A stretch of 64,000 bases of DNA from Streptomyces sp. WZ.A104 (GCF_002382885.1 NZ_NWVL01000014.1:1-64000), one strand, 5' to 3'. Positions 9,374 through 18,205 are shown, numbered from the stretch's first letter. Notes: generated by a model from the sequence alone, not told the origin. A program made the numbers and translations.

Positions 9374-9446
9374 GCCCCCGTTGTGTAGCGGCCTAGCACG
9401 CTGCCCTCTCACGGCAGTAGCGCCGGTTCGAATCCGGTCGGGGGTA
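9374..9446 (+). tRNA. tRNA-Glu (CTC)
   Basis: 73-base cloverleaf: acceptor GCCCCCG/CGGGGGT with a terminal G-U pair, anticodon stem CTGCC/GGCAG, anticodon CTC (9408-9410), T loop GGTTCGAATCC. CCA is not encoded. One of three identical copies. Confidence 0.95.
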
Positions 9447-9506
9447 CAGATCCTTCCCGCGGGAACGTCCGGGTCGCACCCACGTTCTCGATGCAGGATC
9501 GCTAGG

Positions 9507-9579
9507 GCCCCCGTTGTGTAGCGGCCTAGCACGCTGCCCTCTCACGGCAGTAGCGCCGGTTCGAATCCGGTCGGGGGTA
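9507..9579 (+). tRNA. tRNA-Glu (CTC), second copy
   Basis: Identical in sequence to the tRNA-Glu at 9374-9446, including anticodon CTC and discriminator A. Part of the Gln-Glu-Glu-Gln-Glu cluster. Confidence 0.95.
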
Positions 9580-9591
9580 CTTGTCCCACCA

Positions 9592-9663
9592 TGGGCTATG
9601 GTGTAATTGGCAACACTACGGTTTCTGGTACCGTCATTCTAGGTTCGAGTCCTGGTAGCCCAG
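9592..9663 (+). tRNA. tRNA-Gln (CTG), second copy
   Basis: Identical to the tRNA-Gln at 9263-9334. Only 12 bases separate it from the preceding tRNA-Glu, so the cluster is processed from one precursor. Confidence 0.95.
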
Positions 9664-9683
9664 CGCAAGTCAGCAGTAACCAC

Positions 9684-9756
9684 GCCCCCGTTGTGTAGCG
9701 GCCTAGCACGCTGCCCTCTCACGGCAGTAGCGCCGGTTCGAATCCGGTCGGGGGTA
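9684..9756 (+). tRNA. tRNA-Glu (CTC), third copy
   Basis: Identical to the two upstream tRNA-Glu genes. Last member of the cluster, followed 15 bases later by a terminator hairpin. Confidence 0.95.
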
Positions 9757-9770
9757 CAACAGAGCGGTAC

Positions 9771-9804
9771 GGAAAGGCCCTTCACCTCGGTGGAGGGCCT
9801 TTCC
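9771..9804 (+). terminator. tRNA cluster terminator
   Basis: Arms of 16 bases (GGAAAGGCCCTTCACC and its complement with one G-U pair) around a 2-base centre, ending the five-tRNA transcript. It lies 20 bases from the convergent MerR gene and may serve both strands. Confidence 0.8.
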
Positions 9805-9823
9805 GCTGCCGTCTTCGTCCATG

Positions 9824-10465
9824 TCACAGACCGTACCGGCGGGCCGACTCCTCACTCTGCGCCAGCCGTCGCAGCGACATCAGCAGCGGCTCGTAGAGCA
9901 CCGCCGACGCGACGGCCTTCTCGACCTGCTCGGCCTCCGAGCCGTACGTCTCCATCTCGTCCAGATCGTGCACGGCGGCCTGCTCCATGATCCGGGCCTG
10001 CCGGGTCAAGTAGCCGATGTCACAGGGGTATCCGAGCCGGACCAGCGTGGCCACCGAGGCGACCAGCGACCGGTGGACGGGGGAGAGGTCACCGAGCTCC
10101 AGCGCGGTCGACCATCCCAACTCCGCGAGCAGCGACGCCACATGGCTGCGCGCGACGGCGGTCTCCGGGGCGTCCTCGTCCGGCGCGGGCCCGTGCGGCA
10201 GGGCCCACAGCGCCGCTCCCAGGCGGATCGTGCGGCCGAGCGACTCGTCGTCCACGTGCGCGAGCACCTCGCGGGCCGTCGCCACCGGCAGCCGTCCGAC
10301 CTGGATCAGTGCCCGCACCAGCCGCAGCCGCCGCAGATGCGCCTCGTCGTACTCCGCCTGCGTCGCACTGACCCGCTGTCCGGCGGGCAGCAGCCCCTCG
10401 CGCAGGTAGTACTTGATCGTCGCCGTCGAGACGCCGCTCTGCTCGCTGAGTTCCGAGAGTCGCAT
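9824..10465 (-). CDS. MerR family transcriptional regulator
   Basis: 213-aa regulator. The N-terminal winged helix starts [13 protein letters not shown] and includes [13 protein letters not shown], the classic MerR recognition region; the C-terminal ~130 residues are a helical effector domain without metal-binding cysteine pairs. ATG 10465 has GGAAGG upstream; longer frames do not begin with the MerR fold. It is divergent from the DUF4188 gene at 10554, and the 88 bases between them contain an inverted repeat and a direct repeat that fit a MerR operator. It probably controls itself and that gene; the inducer is unknown. Confidence 0.9.
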   Translation of the reverse strand: MRLSELSEQSGVSTATIKYYLREGLLPAGQRVSATQAEYDEAHLRRLRLVRALIQVGRLPVATAREVLAHVDDESLGRTIRLGAALWALPHGPAPDEDAPETAVARSHVASLLAELGWSTALELGDLSPVHRSLVASVATLVRLGYPCDIGYLTRQARIMEQAAVHDLDEMETYGSEAEQVEKAVASAVLYEPLLMSLRRLAQSEESARRYGL

Positions 10466-10501
10466 TCCGTGTGCCTTCCCTTGCGCCACGCCTTGGGCAG
10501 T

Positions 10502-10535
10502 GCCACTATCCCACCATTGGATAGCGCCACTCTCC
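10502..10535. promoter_or_regulatory. Candidate MerR operator between divergent genes
   Basis: CTATCC (10506-10511) and GGATAG (10519-10524) form a 6-base inverted repeat with a 7-base spacer. GCCACTATCC (10502-10511) recurs as GCCACTCTCC (10526-10535) in direct orientation, 24 bases on. The cluster lies midway between the MerR and DUF4188 starts. Confidence 0.5.
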
Positions 10536-10553
10536 AACGAAACGGGGTACGAC

Positions 10554-11126
10554 ATGTTCGCGAAACCGATACCGGGCCGGACGACGGCGGCGGCCGAGGG
10601 CGATGTCGTCGTCCTGCTCATCGGGATGCGCATCAACCACTTCTGGGGCGTGCACCACTGGCTGCCGGTCTTCGCCGCGATGCCCCGCATGCTGCGGGAG
10701 TTGACCAGGAGCAAGGACCGGGGACTGCTCGGCTACACGCTGCTCACCGGCTCGCCCCGGACGTACTACGTCGTCCAGTACTGGGAGTCGAAGGAGAAGC
10801 TGTACGCGTACGCGGCCGCTCCCGACATGTTCCACCGCAAGGCCTGGGCGATGATCAACCGCAAGGAGAGGAAGTCCCGTCAGCACGTGGGGCTGTGGCA
10901 CGAGAGCTACATCGTGCCCGAGGGCGGCTACGAGTCCATCTACGCCGATATGCCGGCGTACGGGCTGGCCGCGGCCACCGGCGTGCTGCCGATCACGGCC
11001 CGGGGCCGCAGGGCGGCGGACCGGCTCGCCCATCGGTCGGCCGCGCAGGAGTCCGGGTCGGAGCCCGGGAAGGGGAAAGCGGCTGCCACGGCGCTGGGGC
11101 GGCCTTCCGGAAAAGGGGAGGAGTAG
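10554..11126 (+). CDS. DUF4188 domain-containing protein
   Basis: 190-aa protein of the DUF4188 family, related to dimeric alpha/beta-barrel monooxygenase-like or phenylacetaldoxime-dehydratase-like proteins. Conserved segments are [19 protein letters not shown], a [11 protein letters not shown] strand and [12 protein letters not shown]. The last ~45 residues are polar and low in complexity. ATG 10554 follows ACGGGG by 7 bases. Transcribed divergently from a MerR gene that probably regulates it. The enzymatic role is not established. Confidence 0.82.
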   Translation: MFAKPIPGRTTAAAEGDVVVLLIGMRINHFWGVHHWLPVFAAMPRMLRELTRSKDRGLLGYTLLTGSPRTYYVVQYWESKEKLYAYAAAPDMFHRKAWAMINRKERKSRQHVGLWHESYIVPEGGYESIYADMPAYGLAAATGVLPITARGRRAADRLAHRSAAQESGSEPGKGKAAATALGRPSGKGEE

Positions 11127-11209
11127 CGGGTCACATCCCCGCGGTGCGGAGGTGGGCGGCGCGTCGGCCCGTGCGGGGGCGGCGCGTCGTGCTCCGTATG
11201 AAGGGGATG

Positions 11210-11926
11210 TCAGCCGCTGCGGCGCAGGGCCTCGCTCAGCCGCGCTGCCGAGTCGATGACCGCCTGGGCGTGCATCCGGCCCGGGTGACGGGTCAGCCGC
11301 TCGATCGGTCCGGAGACCGAGACTGCGGCGACCACCCGGTTCGAGGGGCCGCGCACCGGCGCCGAGACCGAGGCGACGCCCGGTTCCCGCTCGCCGATCG
11401 ACTGGGCCCAGCCCCGCCGCCGCACGCCGGAGAGCGCCGTCGCCGTGAACCTGGCGCCCTGGAGGCCCCGGTGCAGGCGCTCCGGCTCCTCCCAGGCCAT
11501 CAGGATCTGGGCGGAGGAGCCCGCCTTCATCGTGAGCGTGGAGCCGACCGGCACCGTGTCCCGGAGCCCGGACAGCCGTTCCGCCGCTGCCACGCAGATG
11601 CGCATGTCGCCCTGCCGGCGGTAGAGCTGTGCGCTCTCACCGGTGATGTCGCGCAGGTGGGTGAGCACCGGTCCGGCCGTGGCCAGCAGGCGGTCCTCGC
11701 CCGCCGCGGCCGCCAGTTCCGACAGCCGGGGGCCGAGAATGAACCGGCCCTGCATATCCCTCGCCACCATCCGGTGGTGTTCCAGTGCCACGGCCAGTCG
11801 ATGGGCCGTGGGCCGTGCGAGCCCTGTCGCCGCGACCAGCCCGGCGAGGGTGGCCGGACCGGACTCCAGGGCGCTCAATACCAGAGCTGCCTTGTCGAGA
11901 ACGCCGACGCCGCTAGAGTTGTCCAT
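11210..11926 (-). CDS. ndgR: IclR family regulator NdgR
   Basis: IclR-type regulator of 238 aa. A winged helix-turn-helix (about residues 5-65, [18 protein letters not shown]) is followed by an IclR effector domain with [18 protein letters not shown] and VSAPVRG. ATG 11926 has GGGAG nine bases upstream. It sits divergent to leuCD, the placement and length of NdgR of S. coelicolor and AreB of S. clavuligerus, which control leucine biosynthesis, nitrogen-dependent growth and antibiotic production (established for the orthologues). The 174-base intergenic region contains palindromes that could bind it. Confidence 0.93.
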   Translation of the reverse strand: MDNSSGVGVLDKAALVLSALESGPATLAGLVAATGLARPTAHRLAVALEHHRMVARDMQGRFILGPRLSELAAAAGEDRLLATAGPVLTHLRDITGESAQLYRRQGDMRICVAAAERLSGLRDTVPVGSTLTMKAGSSAQILMAWEEPERLHRGLQGARFTATALSGVRRRGWAQSIGEREPGVASVSAPVRGPSNRVVAAVSVSGPIERLTRHPGRMHAQAVIDSAARLSEALRRSG

Positions 11927-11956
11927 ACGACGATACTCCCGTCTCACTCTGTGAAA

Positions 11957-11988
11957 CGCAAGTTCAATTTTCCGCGGAAGTTGCGAAC
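11957..11988. promoter_or_regulatory. Candidate NdgR operator region
   Basis: The ndgR-leuC gap holds a perfect 10-base palindrome TTCCGCGGAA (11970-11979), flanked by GTTC (11962) and GAAC (11985), and also CGCAA (11957) with TTGCG (11981). The arms are not exactly concentric. This is the only strong dyad in the gap, so it is the best candidate for IclR-type binding controlling both directions. Confidence 0.4.
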
Positions 11989-12100
11989 CTTTGGGGGCGG
12001 CCGCACAACGGCTCGTAGCCACCGCCCCGCTCGGGGGTGCGGACGGAGGCGCACCGAATCTCTAGTTGGGCCGGCGAAGACGCCGGCCGGAGGGAAAGCG

Positions 12101-13528
12101 ATGGGTAGGACACTCGCGGAGAAGGTCTGGGACGACCATGTTGTCCGGCGCGCGGAGGGCGAGCCCGACCTTCTCTTCATCGATCTGCACCTGCTCCACG
12201 AGGTGACCAGCCCGCAGGCCTTCGACGGGCTGCGCCAGGCCGGACGTCCGGTACGGCGCCTCGACCTCACCATCGCCACCGAGGACCACAACACCCCGAC
12301 CCTCGACATCGACAAGCCGATCGCCGACCCGGTCTCGCGCGCCCAGCTGGAGACCCTGCGCAAGAACTGCGCGGACTTCGGCGTGCGGCTGCACCCGCTG
12401 GGCGACGTCGAGCAGGGCGTCGTGCACGTGGTCGGCCCGCAGCTGGGGCTGACCCAGCCCGGCACCACCGTGGTCTGCGGCGACTCCCACACCTCCACGC
12501 ACGGCGCTTTCGGCGCGCTGGCGTTCGGCATCGGCACCAGCCAGGTGGAGCACGTCCTGGCCACCCAGACGCTGCCGCTGGCCCGCCCGAAGACCATGGC
12601 CATCACGGTCGAGGGCGAACTGCCCGACGAGGTCACCGCGAAGGACCTGATCCTGGCGATCATCGCCCGGATCGGCACCGGCGGCGGCCAGGGCTACATC
12701 CTCGAATACCGCGGCTCCGCCATCGAGAAGCTCTCGATGGAGGCCCGGATGACCATCTGCAACATGTCGATCGAGGCCGGCGCCCGCGCGGGCATGATCG
12801 CCCCCGACGCCACCACCTTCGACTACCTGAAGGGCCGCGACCACGCCCCCGAGGGCGAGGACTGGGACGCCGCCGTCGCGTACTGGAAGACCCTGCGCTC
12901 CGACGACGACGCGGTGTTCGACGCCGAGGTCGTCATCGACGCCACGGAACTGGCCCCGTTCGTCACCTGGGGCACCAACCCCGGCCAGGGCGCGCCCCTG
13001 TCGGCCAGCGTCCCCGACCCGGCTTCGTACGAGGACGCCTCGGAGCGCAACGCCGCCGAAAAGGCCCTGGAGTACATGGGGTTGACCGCGGGGCAGCCGC
13101 TGCGCGAGATCAACGTGGACACCGTCTTCGTAGGTTCGTGCACCAACGGCCGCATCGAGGACCTGCGCAACGCCGCCTCGGTCCTTCAGGGCCGCAAAGT
13201 CGCGAACGGCGTACGGATGCTGGTCGTCCCGGGCTCGGTCCGGGTCGCGCTCCAGGCCGTCTCCGAGGGCCTGGACAAGGTCTTCACCGAGGCGGGCGCC
13301 GAATGGCGGCACGCGGGTTGCTCGATGTGCCTCGGTATGAACCCCGACCAGCTGGCCCCCGGCGAGCGCTCCGCCTCCACCTCGAACCGCAACTTCGAGG
13401 GCAGGCAGGGCAAGGGCGGCCGCACCCACCTGGTCTCGCCCCAGGTCGCCGCCGCCACCGCGGTGCTGGGCCATCTGGCCTCGCCCGCCGACCTGTCCGA
13501 CACCCGTACCCCCGCCGGAGTCCGATAG
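12101..13528 (+). CDS. leuC: 3-isopropylmalate dehydratase large subunit
   Basis: Aconitase-family enzyme of 475 aa; with LeuD it isomerises 2-isopropylmalate to 3-isopropylmalate in leucine synthesis. The [4Fe-4S] ligands are the Cys of VGSCTNGR and the two Cys of CSMCLGMN; the substrate segment [20 protein letters not shown] is intact. ATG 12101 is preceded by GGAGGGAAA; the much longer upstream frame crosses ndgR and its promoter region and is not coding. leuD follows after two bases. Probably regulated by NdgR. Confidence 0.98.
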   Translation: MGRTLAEKVWDDHVVRRAEGEPDLLFIDLHLLHEVTSPQAFDGLRQAGRPVRRLDLTIATEDHNTPTLDIDKPIADPVSRAQLETLRKNCADFGVRLHPLGDVEQGVVHVVGPQLGLTQPGTTVVCGDSHTSTHGAFGALAFGIGTSQVEHVLATQTLPLARPKTMAITVEGELPDEVTAKDLILAIIARIGTGGGQGYILEYRGSAIEKLSMEARMTICNMSIEAGARAGMIAPDATTFDYLKGRDHAPEGEDWDAAVAYWKTLRSDDDAVFDAEVVIDATELAPFVTWGTNPGQGAPLSASVPDPASYEDASERNAAEKALEYMGLTAGQPLREINVDTVFVGSCTNGRIEDLRNAASVLQGRKVANGVRMLVVPGSVRVALQAVSEGLDKVFTEAGAEWRHAGCSMCLGMNPDQLAPGERSASTSNRNFEGRQGKGGRTHLVSPQVAAATAVLGHLASPADLSDTRTPAGVR

Positions 13529-13530
13529 CC

Positions 13531-14124
13531 ATGGAAGCCTTCACCACTCACACCGGCCGGGCCGTTCCGCTGCGCCGCAGCAACGTCGACACCGACCAGA
13601 TCATCCCCGCCCACTGGCTGAAGAAGGTCACCCGCGACGGGTTCGAGGACGGGCTCTTCGAAGCCTGGCGCAAGGACGAGAACTTCGTCCTCAACCGCCC
13701 CGAGCGCCAGGGCGCCTCGGTGCTGGTGGCCGGTCCCGACTTCGGTACGGGGTCCTCCCGCGAACACGCGGTCTGGGCCCTGCAGAACTTCGGCTTCAAG
13801 GCCGTCGTCTCCTCCCGCTTCGCCGACATCTTCCGGGGCAACTCCCTGAAGAACGGGCTGCTGACCGTGGTCCTGGAGCAGAAGGTCGTCGACGCCCTCT
13901 GGGAGCTGACCGAGGCCGACCCCAGTGCCGAGGTCACCGTCGACCTTGAGGCCCGACAGGTCCGCGCGGAGGGCATCACCGCCGACTTCGAACTCGACGA
14001 GAACGCCCGCTGGCGGCTGCTCAACGGCCTCGACGACATCAGCCTCACCCTTCAGAACGAAGCGGACATCGCGGCGTACGAGGCGGCCCGACCCGCCTTC
14101 AAACCGCGTACCATTGCCGCCTGA
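13531..14124 (+). CDS. leuD: 3-isopropylmalate dehydratase small subunit
   Basis: 197-aa swivelling-domain subunit that pairs with LeuC. It has the N-terminal [16 protein letters not shown] signature and the substrate-binding [17 protein letters not shown] loop. It starts at ATG 13531, two bases after the leuC stop codon, so the two are translationally coupled. A strong hairpin 15 bases after its stop ends the operon. Confidence 0.98.
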   Translation: MEAFTTHTGRAVPLRRSNVDTDQIIPAHWLKKVTRDGFEDGLFEAWRKDENFVLNRPERQGASVLVAGPDFGTGSSREHAVWALQNFGFKAVVSSRFADIFRGNSLKNGLLTVVLEQKVVDALWELTEADPSAEVTVDLEARQVRAEGITADFELDENARWRLLNGLDDISLTLQNEADIAAYEAARPAFKPRTIAA

Positions 14125-14138
14125 GCAGCGCTTTTCCA

Positions 14139-14176
14139 CGACTGCGCCCCCTGCCTCCCGGCAGGGGGCGCAGTCG
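14139..14176 (+). terminator. leuCD terminator
   Basis: Perfect 17-base arms with loop TCCC, followed by CTTGTT. Ends the leuCD operon. Confidence 0.88.
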
Positions 14177-14228
14177 CTTGTTGAGACCCCGTCGGGCGAC
14201 AACTCGCCCCAGATGGCACAATCGGTGC

Positions 14229-14456
14229 ATGGAACGCGACAGCCAACTCAAGCTCTATGGCCAAGTCGCCGACCGATTGAAGGAAGCGCACGCGAAGGTG
14301 CGTGCACTGCAAGTCCCGGAGAGCGTACGGATGGCGCTGACCCGGAAGCTGCTGGTCGTCACGGCCGCGGCGAAGCACGATCTCCCGGACGCGGCAAGGC
14401 GTCTGGACCGGATGATGAAGGACCTCGATGAGGGCCGATTCCCCGAAGGTGACTGA
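14229..14456 (+). CDS. Small conserved hypothetical protein
   Basis: 75-aa charged, helical protein of unknown function (MERDSQLKLYGQVADRLKEA...). ATG 14229 gives the shortest sensible reading; no strong ribosome binding site precedes it. There is no signal or membrane segment. It lies between leuD and hupS, where S. coelicolor has a small gene of the same kind (recalled). Its predicted amphipathic helices and basic centre would allow oligomerisation or nucleic acid contact, but neither can be shown from sequence. Confidence 0.75.
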   Translation: MERDSQLKLYGQVADRLKEAHAKVRALQVPESVRMALTRKLLVVTAAAKHDLPDAARRLDRMMKDLDEGRFPEGD

Positions 14457-14518
14457 CACGTGGAACTGCGCATCGGTCGACTTCGTTGCGGCACTAGGGT
14501 GATTAGCCCGTTTCGTGT

Positions 14519-14547
14519 TTGATTTGCGGTATATATCTGCCTAACGT
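14519..14547 (+). promoter_or_regulatory. Candidate hupS promoter (TTGATT-N17-TAACGT)
   Basis: TTGATT at 14519-14524 and TAACGT at 14542-14547 with a 17-base spacer, in a distinctly A/T-rich stretch. It lies about 50 bases upstream of the hupS start. Confidence 0.6.
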
Positions 14548-14598
14548 GCGAAAAAGCTTGAACACTTTCGTTCTGGCAATGTCTCCGAAGGGGAAGAC

Positions 14599-15267
14599 GT
14601 GAACAAGGCGCAGCTCGTAGAAGCGATTGCCGACAAGGTCGGCGGCCGTCAGCAGGCCGCAGACGCCGTCGACGCGGTACTCGACGCGATCGTCCGTGCC
14701 GTTGTCGCCGGGGACCGTGTCTCGGTCACCGGCTTCGGCTCGTTCGAGAAGGTCGACCGCCCCGCCCGGTACGCCCGCAACCCGCAGACGGGTGAGCGCG
14801 TCCGGGTCAAGAAGACCTCGGTGCCCCGCTTCCGCGCGGGCCAGGGGTTCAAGGACCTGGTGAGCGGCTCCAAGAAGCTCCCCAAGAACGACGTGGCCGT
14901 CAAGAAGGCCCCCAAGGGCAGCCTCTCGGGCGGATCTTCCGCCGCCCGTACGACGGTGAAGGCCGCCGCCGCCAAGAAGTCGGCCGCCAAGAAGGCCACG
15001 GCGAAGAAGACGACCGCCAAGAAGGCGACCCCGGCGAAGAAGACCACCGCCGCCGCCAAGAAGGCCACCGCGAAGAAGACCACGGCCAAGAAGACCACCG
15101 CGGCCGCGAAGAAGGCGACCCCGGCGAAGAAGGCCGCGACGACCGCCAAGAAGGCCTCTCCCAGCAAGACCGCGCCCGCCAAGAAGACCACGGCGAAGAA
15201 GGCGCCCGCGAAGAAGACCACGGCGCGCAAGACCACGGCCAAGAAGGCCACTGCACGCAAGAAGTGA
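14599..15267 (+). CDS. hupS: Nucleoid protein HupS (HU fused to histone H1-like tail)
   Basis: 222-aa HU-family DNA-binding protein. Residues 1-90 are a complete HU fold (MNKAQLVEAIADKVGG; RYARNPQTGERVRV arm). Residues about 100-222 form a lysine/alanine-rich tail built of AAKK/TAKK-type repeats resembling eukaryotic histone H1. The S. coelicolor orthologue is developmentally regulated and compacts spore nucleoids (established). GTG 14599 follows GAAGGGGA. It is monocistronic, with its own promoter and a terminator at 15300. The tail is encoded by near-repetitive DNA (about 14960-15260), prone to length change. Confidence 0.95.
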   Translation: MNKAQLVEAIADKVGGRQQAADAVDAVLDAIVRAVVAGDRVSVTGFGSFEKVDRPARYARNPQTGERVRVKKTSVPRFRAGQGFKDLVSGSKKLPKNDVAVKKAPKGSLSGGSSAARTTVKAAAAKKSAAKKATAKKTTAKKATPAKKTTAAAKKATAKKTTAKKTTAAAKKATPAKKAATTAKKASPSKTAPAKKTTAKKAPAKKTTARKTTAKKATARKK

Positions 15268-15299
15268 GACCGGGCACCCGCTCGCTCCTCACACGCGCC

Positions 15300-15330
15300 G
15301 GGCCGGGCTCCCCCTGGGGGAGCCCGGCCC
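15300..15330 (+). terminator. hupS terminator
   Basis: Inverted repeat of 15 bases per arm (GGGCCGGGCTCCCCC and complement) around a single T, 33 bases after the hupS stop. Confidence 0.85.
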
Positions 15331-15362
15331 GCGGGCTGTCCGGGCCCCGTCCGGGGCGGCCC

Positions 15363-15566
15363 TCAGAACGTCTGCAGCGTCACCAGCGTGATCCGCAGGT
15401 CCGGGCCCGTCCCCTCGCCCTCGATCCGCACCCGCTGCCCCGGACGCAGCAGCAGCAGGCCGCCCGCGTCGAAGGCCGGGGCGTCGAAGTCCACCGGCGT
15501 GCCGTCGTCCAGCAGCACACTGCCGGTCCGGGTCTCGGGGTCGTACGTGTACGAGGTCGCCTGCAT
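15363..15566 (-). CDS. Small beta-barrel-like conserved protein
   Basis: 67-aa protein beginning MQATSYTYDPETRTGSVLLD. The alternation of hydrophobic strands with DDGTPVDFDAPAF and RPGQRVRIEGEG suggests a small OB or cold-shock-like barrel; it is not a member I can name. ATG 15566 lies 10 bases after the cofC stop, with AGG upstream; GTG 15587 would overlap cofC. It appears to be the second gene of a leftward cofC transcript. No function is assigned. Confidence 0.7.
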   Translation of the reverse strand: MQATSYTYDPETRTGSVLLDDGTPVDFDAPAFDAGGLLLLRPGQRVRIEGEGTGPDLRITLVTLQTF

Positions 15567-15576
15567 GGGCGGCAGC

Positions 15577-16260
15577 CTATCGGTCACGGGCCGGCGTGAG
15601 CGCGGCCATCAGGCGCGCGGTGTGCGGCCCCGCCCCCAGGGCCAGGGCAACCCGCAGATCCTCGCCCGTATCCACGTCCCTGCGCACCGAGTCGAGACCG
15701 GGCAGCGCAATTTCCACCGCCCCCGACGCCAGGTGCCGGGCGCCGGACGGGCCGCCGAAAGCCGGACGGAATTCCGCACCCCGGGTGGCGGACAGAAATG
15801 TTGTCCCGATTCCTGCGGCATCCCGAAGAAATGCGCGCGGAAAAGCGGAGGCGAAATCGAGCACCCGCGCCAATTCGTCGCCGCGCAACGCGGGCAGATC
15901 CGCGTTCAGCGCGGCCACCGGCGCGGTCGGCCGCGGCCCCCGCACGAAGCGGGCGCCGTGCACCAGCGCCGCGTTGAGCCCGGCGCCCGGAGCGTCCGCC
16001 ACGATCCGCGCCCCGAGCGACGAGAGCGCCGCCGCGGCCGCCGGATCGTCCGTGACGACCACCACATCCCGCACCCGGTCACAGGCCAGCGCCGTGGCCA
16101 CCGTGTCCTGGGCGAACGCCAGCGCCAACCGGGGCCGCGCCTCCTCGCCCGCCGCCCGCCCCAAGCGGCTCTTGGCCCGTGCGAGCGGCTTCAGCGGAAC
16201 GACCAGGGACCAGGACCCCGCCGGATCGGTGTTCGTGACGATCTCCCCCTCCGTACGCAT
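15577..16260 (-). CDS. cofC: Phospholactate/PEP guanylyltransferase of F420 synthesis
   Basis: CofC/FbiD family nucleotidyltransferase of 227 aa. It activates 2-phospho-L-lactate or, in actinobacteria, phosphoenolpyruvate with GTP for coenzyme F420 assembly. Family motifs: VVPLKPLARAKSRLG at the N-terminus, VVTDDPAAA, and LNADLPALRGDEL, whose Asp residues bind the metal. ATG 16260 has GGGGG six bases upstream; in-frame starts further up lack support. The protein lacks membrane segments. It is divergent from plsC. Confidence 0.88.
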   Translation of the reverse strand: MRTEGEIVTNTDPAGSWSLVVPLKPLARAKSRLGRAAGEEARPRLALAFAQDTVATALACDRVRDVVVVTDDPAAAAALSSLGARIVADAPGAGLNAALVHGARFVRGPRPTAPVAALNADLPALRGDELARVLDFASAFPRAFLRDAAGIGTTFLSATRGAEFRPAFGGPSGARHLASGAVEIALPGLDSVRRDVDTGEDLRVALALGAGPHTARLMAALTPARDR

Positions 16261-16411
16261 CAGGACCCCCATTCTCGCCTGCCGGTACGACAACCCGGAG
16301 GGTCGGTCCCGAAGGTGAGGCGTACGGTGTTCTCGACAGAGCAGGGGCCTGGGGCGAGACTTGACCGTCGGTAGCCAGGCAGCAGGTCAGGTCAGAGAGA
16401 AAGGTGTCCTC

Positions 16412-17164
16412 GTGCCGCGCCGCAGAATCGGCTTCTGGTACCGCCTGGCGGCGGTTATCGCCAAGCCGCCATTGGTGGTTCTGTTCAAGCGCGACTGGCG
16501 GGGGATGGAACACATTCCAGCCGACGGCGGCTTCATCACCGCCGTCAATCACAACTCCTATCTGGACCCGCTCTCCTACGGCCACTTCCAGTACAACACC
16601 GGGCGGGTGCCGCGGCTCCTGGCGAAGGCCGGCCTCTTCCGCACCCCGTTCGTCGGGATGATGCTCCGCGGCACCGGCCAGATCCCTGTCTACCGCGAGA
16701 CCACCAACGCCCTGGACGCCTTCCGGGCCGCCGTGGAGGCCATCGAGCGAGGTGAGTGCGTCGCCTTCTACCCCGAGGGCACCCTCACGCGGGACCCCGA
16801 CATGTGGCCGATGGCGGGCAAGACCGGGGCGGCCCGGGTCGCCCTGATGACCCAGGCGCCCGTCATCCCCGTCGCCCAGTGGGGCGCCAACCTCGCGATG
16901 CCGCCCTACGCCAAGGAGAACAAGTTCCGGCTGTTCCCCCGCAAGACGCTCCAGGTGCAGGCCGGACCGCCCGTCGACCTCAGCCGCTTCTACGGTCTGG
17001 AGCCGACGCCCGAGGTGCTGCGCCAGGCGACCGAGGTCATCATGGCCGCGATCACCCGCCAGCTGGAGGACCTGCGCGGCGAGAAGGCCCCCGCCGAGCT
17101 CTACGATCACCGCAAAGCCCGTGCTGAACAACGGCGCAAGGCCCAGGGAAAGGGATCCACGTGA
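16412..17164 (+). CDS. plsC: 1-acyl-sn-glycerol-3-phosphate acyltransferase
   Basis: PlsC-family membrane-associated acyltransferase, 250 aa, making phosphatidic acid from lysophosphatidic acid. The catalytic HX4D is in NHNSYLDP (about residue 49) and the phosphate-binding motif is FYPEGTLT; a hydrophobic N-terminal segment is at about residues 6-24. GTG 16412 was chosen for the AAAGGTG eight bases upstream. Its stop codon overlaps the gpsA start by four bases. Since gpsA makes glycerol-3-phosphate, the pair links precursor supply to lipid synthesis. Confidence 0.92.
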   Translation: MPRRRIGFWYRLAAVIAKPPLVVLFKRDWRGMEHIPADGGFITAVNHNSYLDPLSYGHFQYNTGRVPRLLAKAGLFRTPFVGMMLRGTGQIPVYRETTNALDAFRAAVEAIERGECVAFYPEGTLTRDPDMWPMAGKTGAARVALMTQAPVIPVAQWGANLAMPPYAKENKFRLFPRKTLQVQAGPPVDLSRFYGLEPTPEVLRQATEVIMAAITRQLEDLRGEKAPAELYDHRKARAEQRRKAQGKGST

Positions 17165-18171
17165 CGCACCCCGTAAAAGCAGCCGTCTTCGGAACCGGCT
17201 CATGGGGTACGGCCTTCGCCGTGATCCTCGCCGACGCGGGCTGCGAGGTCACCCTCTGGGGCCGCCGCGCCGAGGTCGCCGAGGCCATCAACACCACCCG
17301 CACCAACCCGGACTACCTCCCGGGCATCACGCTCCCGGAGACGGTCCGCGCCACCACGGACCCCGCCGAGGCCCTGCGCGACGCCGAGTTCGCCTTCCTC
17401 GTCGTGCCCTCCCAGACGCTGCGCGCCAACCTCGCCGACTGGGCCCCGCACCTGGGCCCCGACACCGTCCTCGTCTCGCTCATGAAGGGCGTCGAGCTGG
17501 GCACCGCCAAGCTGATGAGCGAGGTGATCGCGGACGTCACCAAGGTCTCCGCGGACCGCATCGCCGTCGTGTCGGGACCCAACCTCGCCAAGGAGATCGC
17601 CGAGCGCCGCCCGGCCGCCGCCGTCGTCGCGTGCGCCGACGAATCCGTCGCCCAGCGCCTCCAGACCGCCTGCCACACCCCGTACTTCCGGCCGTACACC
17701 AACACCGACGTCGTCGGCTGCGAGCTCGGCGGCGCCGTCAAGAACGTCATCGGGCTCGCCGTCGGCATCGCGGACGGCATGGGCCTCGGCGACAACACCA
17801 AGGGCTCCCTCATCACCCGGGGCCTCGCCGAGACCACCCGCCTGGGCGTGGCCATGGGAGCCGACCCGCTGACCTTCTCCGGACTCGCGGGCCTGGGCGA
17901 CCTGGTGGCCACCTGCTCCTCGCCGCTCTCGCGCAACCACACCTTCGGCACCAACCTCGGCCGGGGCATGACGCTCCAGGAGACGATCGCCGTCACCAAG
18001 CAGACCGCCGAGGGCGTCAAGTCCTGCGAATCGGTCCTCGACCTGGCCCGCCGGCACGGGGTCGACATGCCCATCACCGAGACCGTCGTCTCGATCGTCC
18101 ACGAGGGCAAGTCGCCGGTCGTCGCCGTCAAGGAGCTGATGTCGCGGAGCGCCAAGGCCGAGCGACGCTGA
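17161..18171 (+). CDS. gpsA: Glycerol-3-phosphate dehydrogenase [NAD(P)+]
   Basis: 336-aa cytosolic dehydrogenase that reduces dihydroxyacetone phosphate to glycerol-3-phosphate for phospholipids. The Rossmann motif is FGTGSWGTAFA (about residues 10-20); other family segments are SLMKGVELGT, VSGPNLAKEIA and the catalytic Lys in GGAVKNVIGLAVGIADG. GTG 17161 overlaps the plsC stop codon by four bases (GTGA). ddl follows after 34 bases and may be on the same transcript. Confidence 0.97.
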   Translation: MTHPVKAAVFGTGSWGTAFAVILADAGCEVTLWGRRAEVAEAINTTRTNPDYLPGITLPETVRATTDPAEALRDAEFAFLVVPSQTLRANLADWAPHLGPDTVLVSLMKGVELGTAKLMSEVIADVTKVSADRIAVVSGPNLAKEIAERRPAAAVVACADESVAQRLQTACHTPYFRPYTNTDVVGCELGGAVKNVIGLAVGIADGMGLGDNTKGSLITRGLAETTRLGVAMGADPLTFSGLAGLGDLVATCSSPLSRNHTFGTNLGRGMTLQETIAVTKQTAEGVKSCESVLDLARRHGVDMPITETVVSIVHEGKSPVVAVKELMSRSAKAERR

Positions 18172-18205
18172 CGTCTCCTTTACCAGCAGGTACGCTCATC
18201 GCGAT

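Noticed and set aside
14960-15260. A CRISPR-like or tandem repeat array in hupS
   Set aside because: The repetition is in-frame coding for Lys/Ala/Thr repeats of the H1-like tail, without spacers.
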